Of a stretch of 64,000 bases of DNA, positions 63,679 through 64,000 are shown piece after piece (the stretch's first letter is position 1; every line of letters starts with the position of its first letter). The stretch is from Neorhizobium sp. JUb45 (lineage in GTDB: Bacteria > Pseudomonadota > Alphaproteobacteria > Rhizobiales > Rhizobiaceae), in assembly GCF_004343585.1 (NCBI RefSeq), contig NZ_SLYW01000003.1:62001-126000 (forward strand). The letters are read 5' to 3'. Made by a program: the position numbers and the translations under genes. The notes under the pieces were generated by a model. The model worked only from the letters and a program-made list of their open reading frames with translations. It made no database searches and was not told the origin of the DNA.

Positions 63679-64000
63679 TCACGCCAGAAAGGTCTCGGCC
63701 AGCCGCGCCCAGTAGCGGGCGGCGGGCGCGATGATGTCGTCGTTGAAATCGTAAAGCGGGCTGTGCAGCGGCGCGCTGTCGCCATTGCCGACGAAGAGAT
63801 AGGAGCCAGGGCGCGCCTGCAGCATGTAGGCAAAGTCTTCGCTCGCCGTGCGCGGCCGGAAATCGACCGCCACCTGATCCGCCGGAAACGCATCCTCTGC
63901 GACGCGGCGGGCGAACCGGGTTTCCTCGACATGGTTGATCACGGGCGGAAAACCCCGGCGGTATTTGACATCCGCCTCCGCCCCAAAACTTTCGGCCTGG
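63679..64000 (-). CDS. M20-family amidohydrolase, cut by window end
   Basis: Only the C-terminal ~106 residues are present; the frame is open through the last base. KYRRGFPPVINH and SEDFAYMLQARPGSYLFVGNGDSAPLHSPLYDFNDDIIAPAARYWARLAETFL are the end of an M20D enzyme (ASEDF carries a metal-ligand Glu). First gene of the minus-strand unit M20, GNAT, transporter, binding proteins; fits SndA/HipO-type N-deacetylation. Confidence 0.88.
   Translation of the reverse strand, partial: QAESFGAEADVKYRRGFPPVINHVEETRFARRVAEDAFPADQVAVDFRPRTASEDFAYMLQARPGSYLFVGNGDSAPLHSPLYDFNDDIIAPAARYWARLAETFLA

Overview
The window is high-GC DNA, densely packed with genes, and carries no tRNA, rRNA or CRISPR. It looks like a secondary chromosome or megaplasmid of a Rhizobium/Agrobacterium-group alphaproteobacterium. 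Reasons: four family-5 or polyamine-type ABC systems plus one polar amino-acid system, many FCD-type GntR regulators, a rhizobial DUF992 protein, an enolase-superfamily protein very like the Agrobacterium tumefaciens structure 1RVK (from memory), and a palindrome-ended rhizobial-type intergenic repeat. All family assignments come from reading the translated sequence; no database search was run.

Layout. (1) 1-2.8 kb: the end of an AraC regulator, a DUF992 secreted protein and dpkA. (2) 2.8-10.3 kb, minus strand: ECF sigma factor, FecR anti-sigma, TonB-dependent receptor with an N-terminal signalling (STN) domain, and a two-half M16 zinc protease. This looks like a self-signalling protease-associated import system. 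The fecR-like and receptor genes share an identical bipartite promoter, TTTTTTTGTGAGA-N15-CGTC. (3) 10.5-20.9 kb: a peptide-class ABC transporter with GntR regulators, an alpha/beta hydrolase, a 1RVK-like lactonising/isomerising enzyme and 5-dehydro-4-deoxyglucarate dehydratase, probably for sugar-acid use. (4) 20.9-27.3 kb: single genes (Mn-cupin, GNAT, TrhA/hemolysin III, universal stress protein, VOC dioxygenase-like protein, AI-2E family membrane protein, FAD oxidoreductase, DUF930).

(5) 27.4-38.8 kb: a minus-strand operon with a dipeptide-type ABC transporter, M81 (MlrC-like) peptidase, M20 amidohydrolase and amidase, divergent from an unusual regulator made of two IclR units fused in tandem. 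(6) 38.8-45.7 kb: a PotABCD-like transporter with an Asp/Glu/hydantoin racemase and a GNAT protein. It faces an FCD GntR gene, and the gap holds a near-consensus sigma-54 promoter and a TTGTATACAA-like operator; a 140-bp palindromic repeat separates the binding-protein and permease genes. (7) 45.7-48 kb: an MFS exporter and a small hydrolase.

(8) 48.1-64 kb: two flavin-dependent luciferase-like monooxygenases, a family-5 ABC transporter, two CMD/AhpD-fold proteins, a glyoxalase-like protein, an aldo/keto reductase, two tandem family-3 binding proteins, a fused permease-ATPase, a GNAT acetyltransferase and an M20 deacylase that runs off the end. This gene set parallels the Bacillus ytm/sna N-acetylation, oxidation and deacetylation route for salvaging S-alkylated cysteine, so organosulfur scavenging is the favoured inference.
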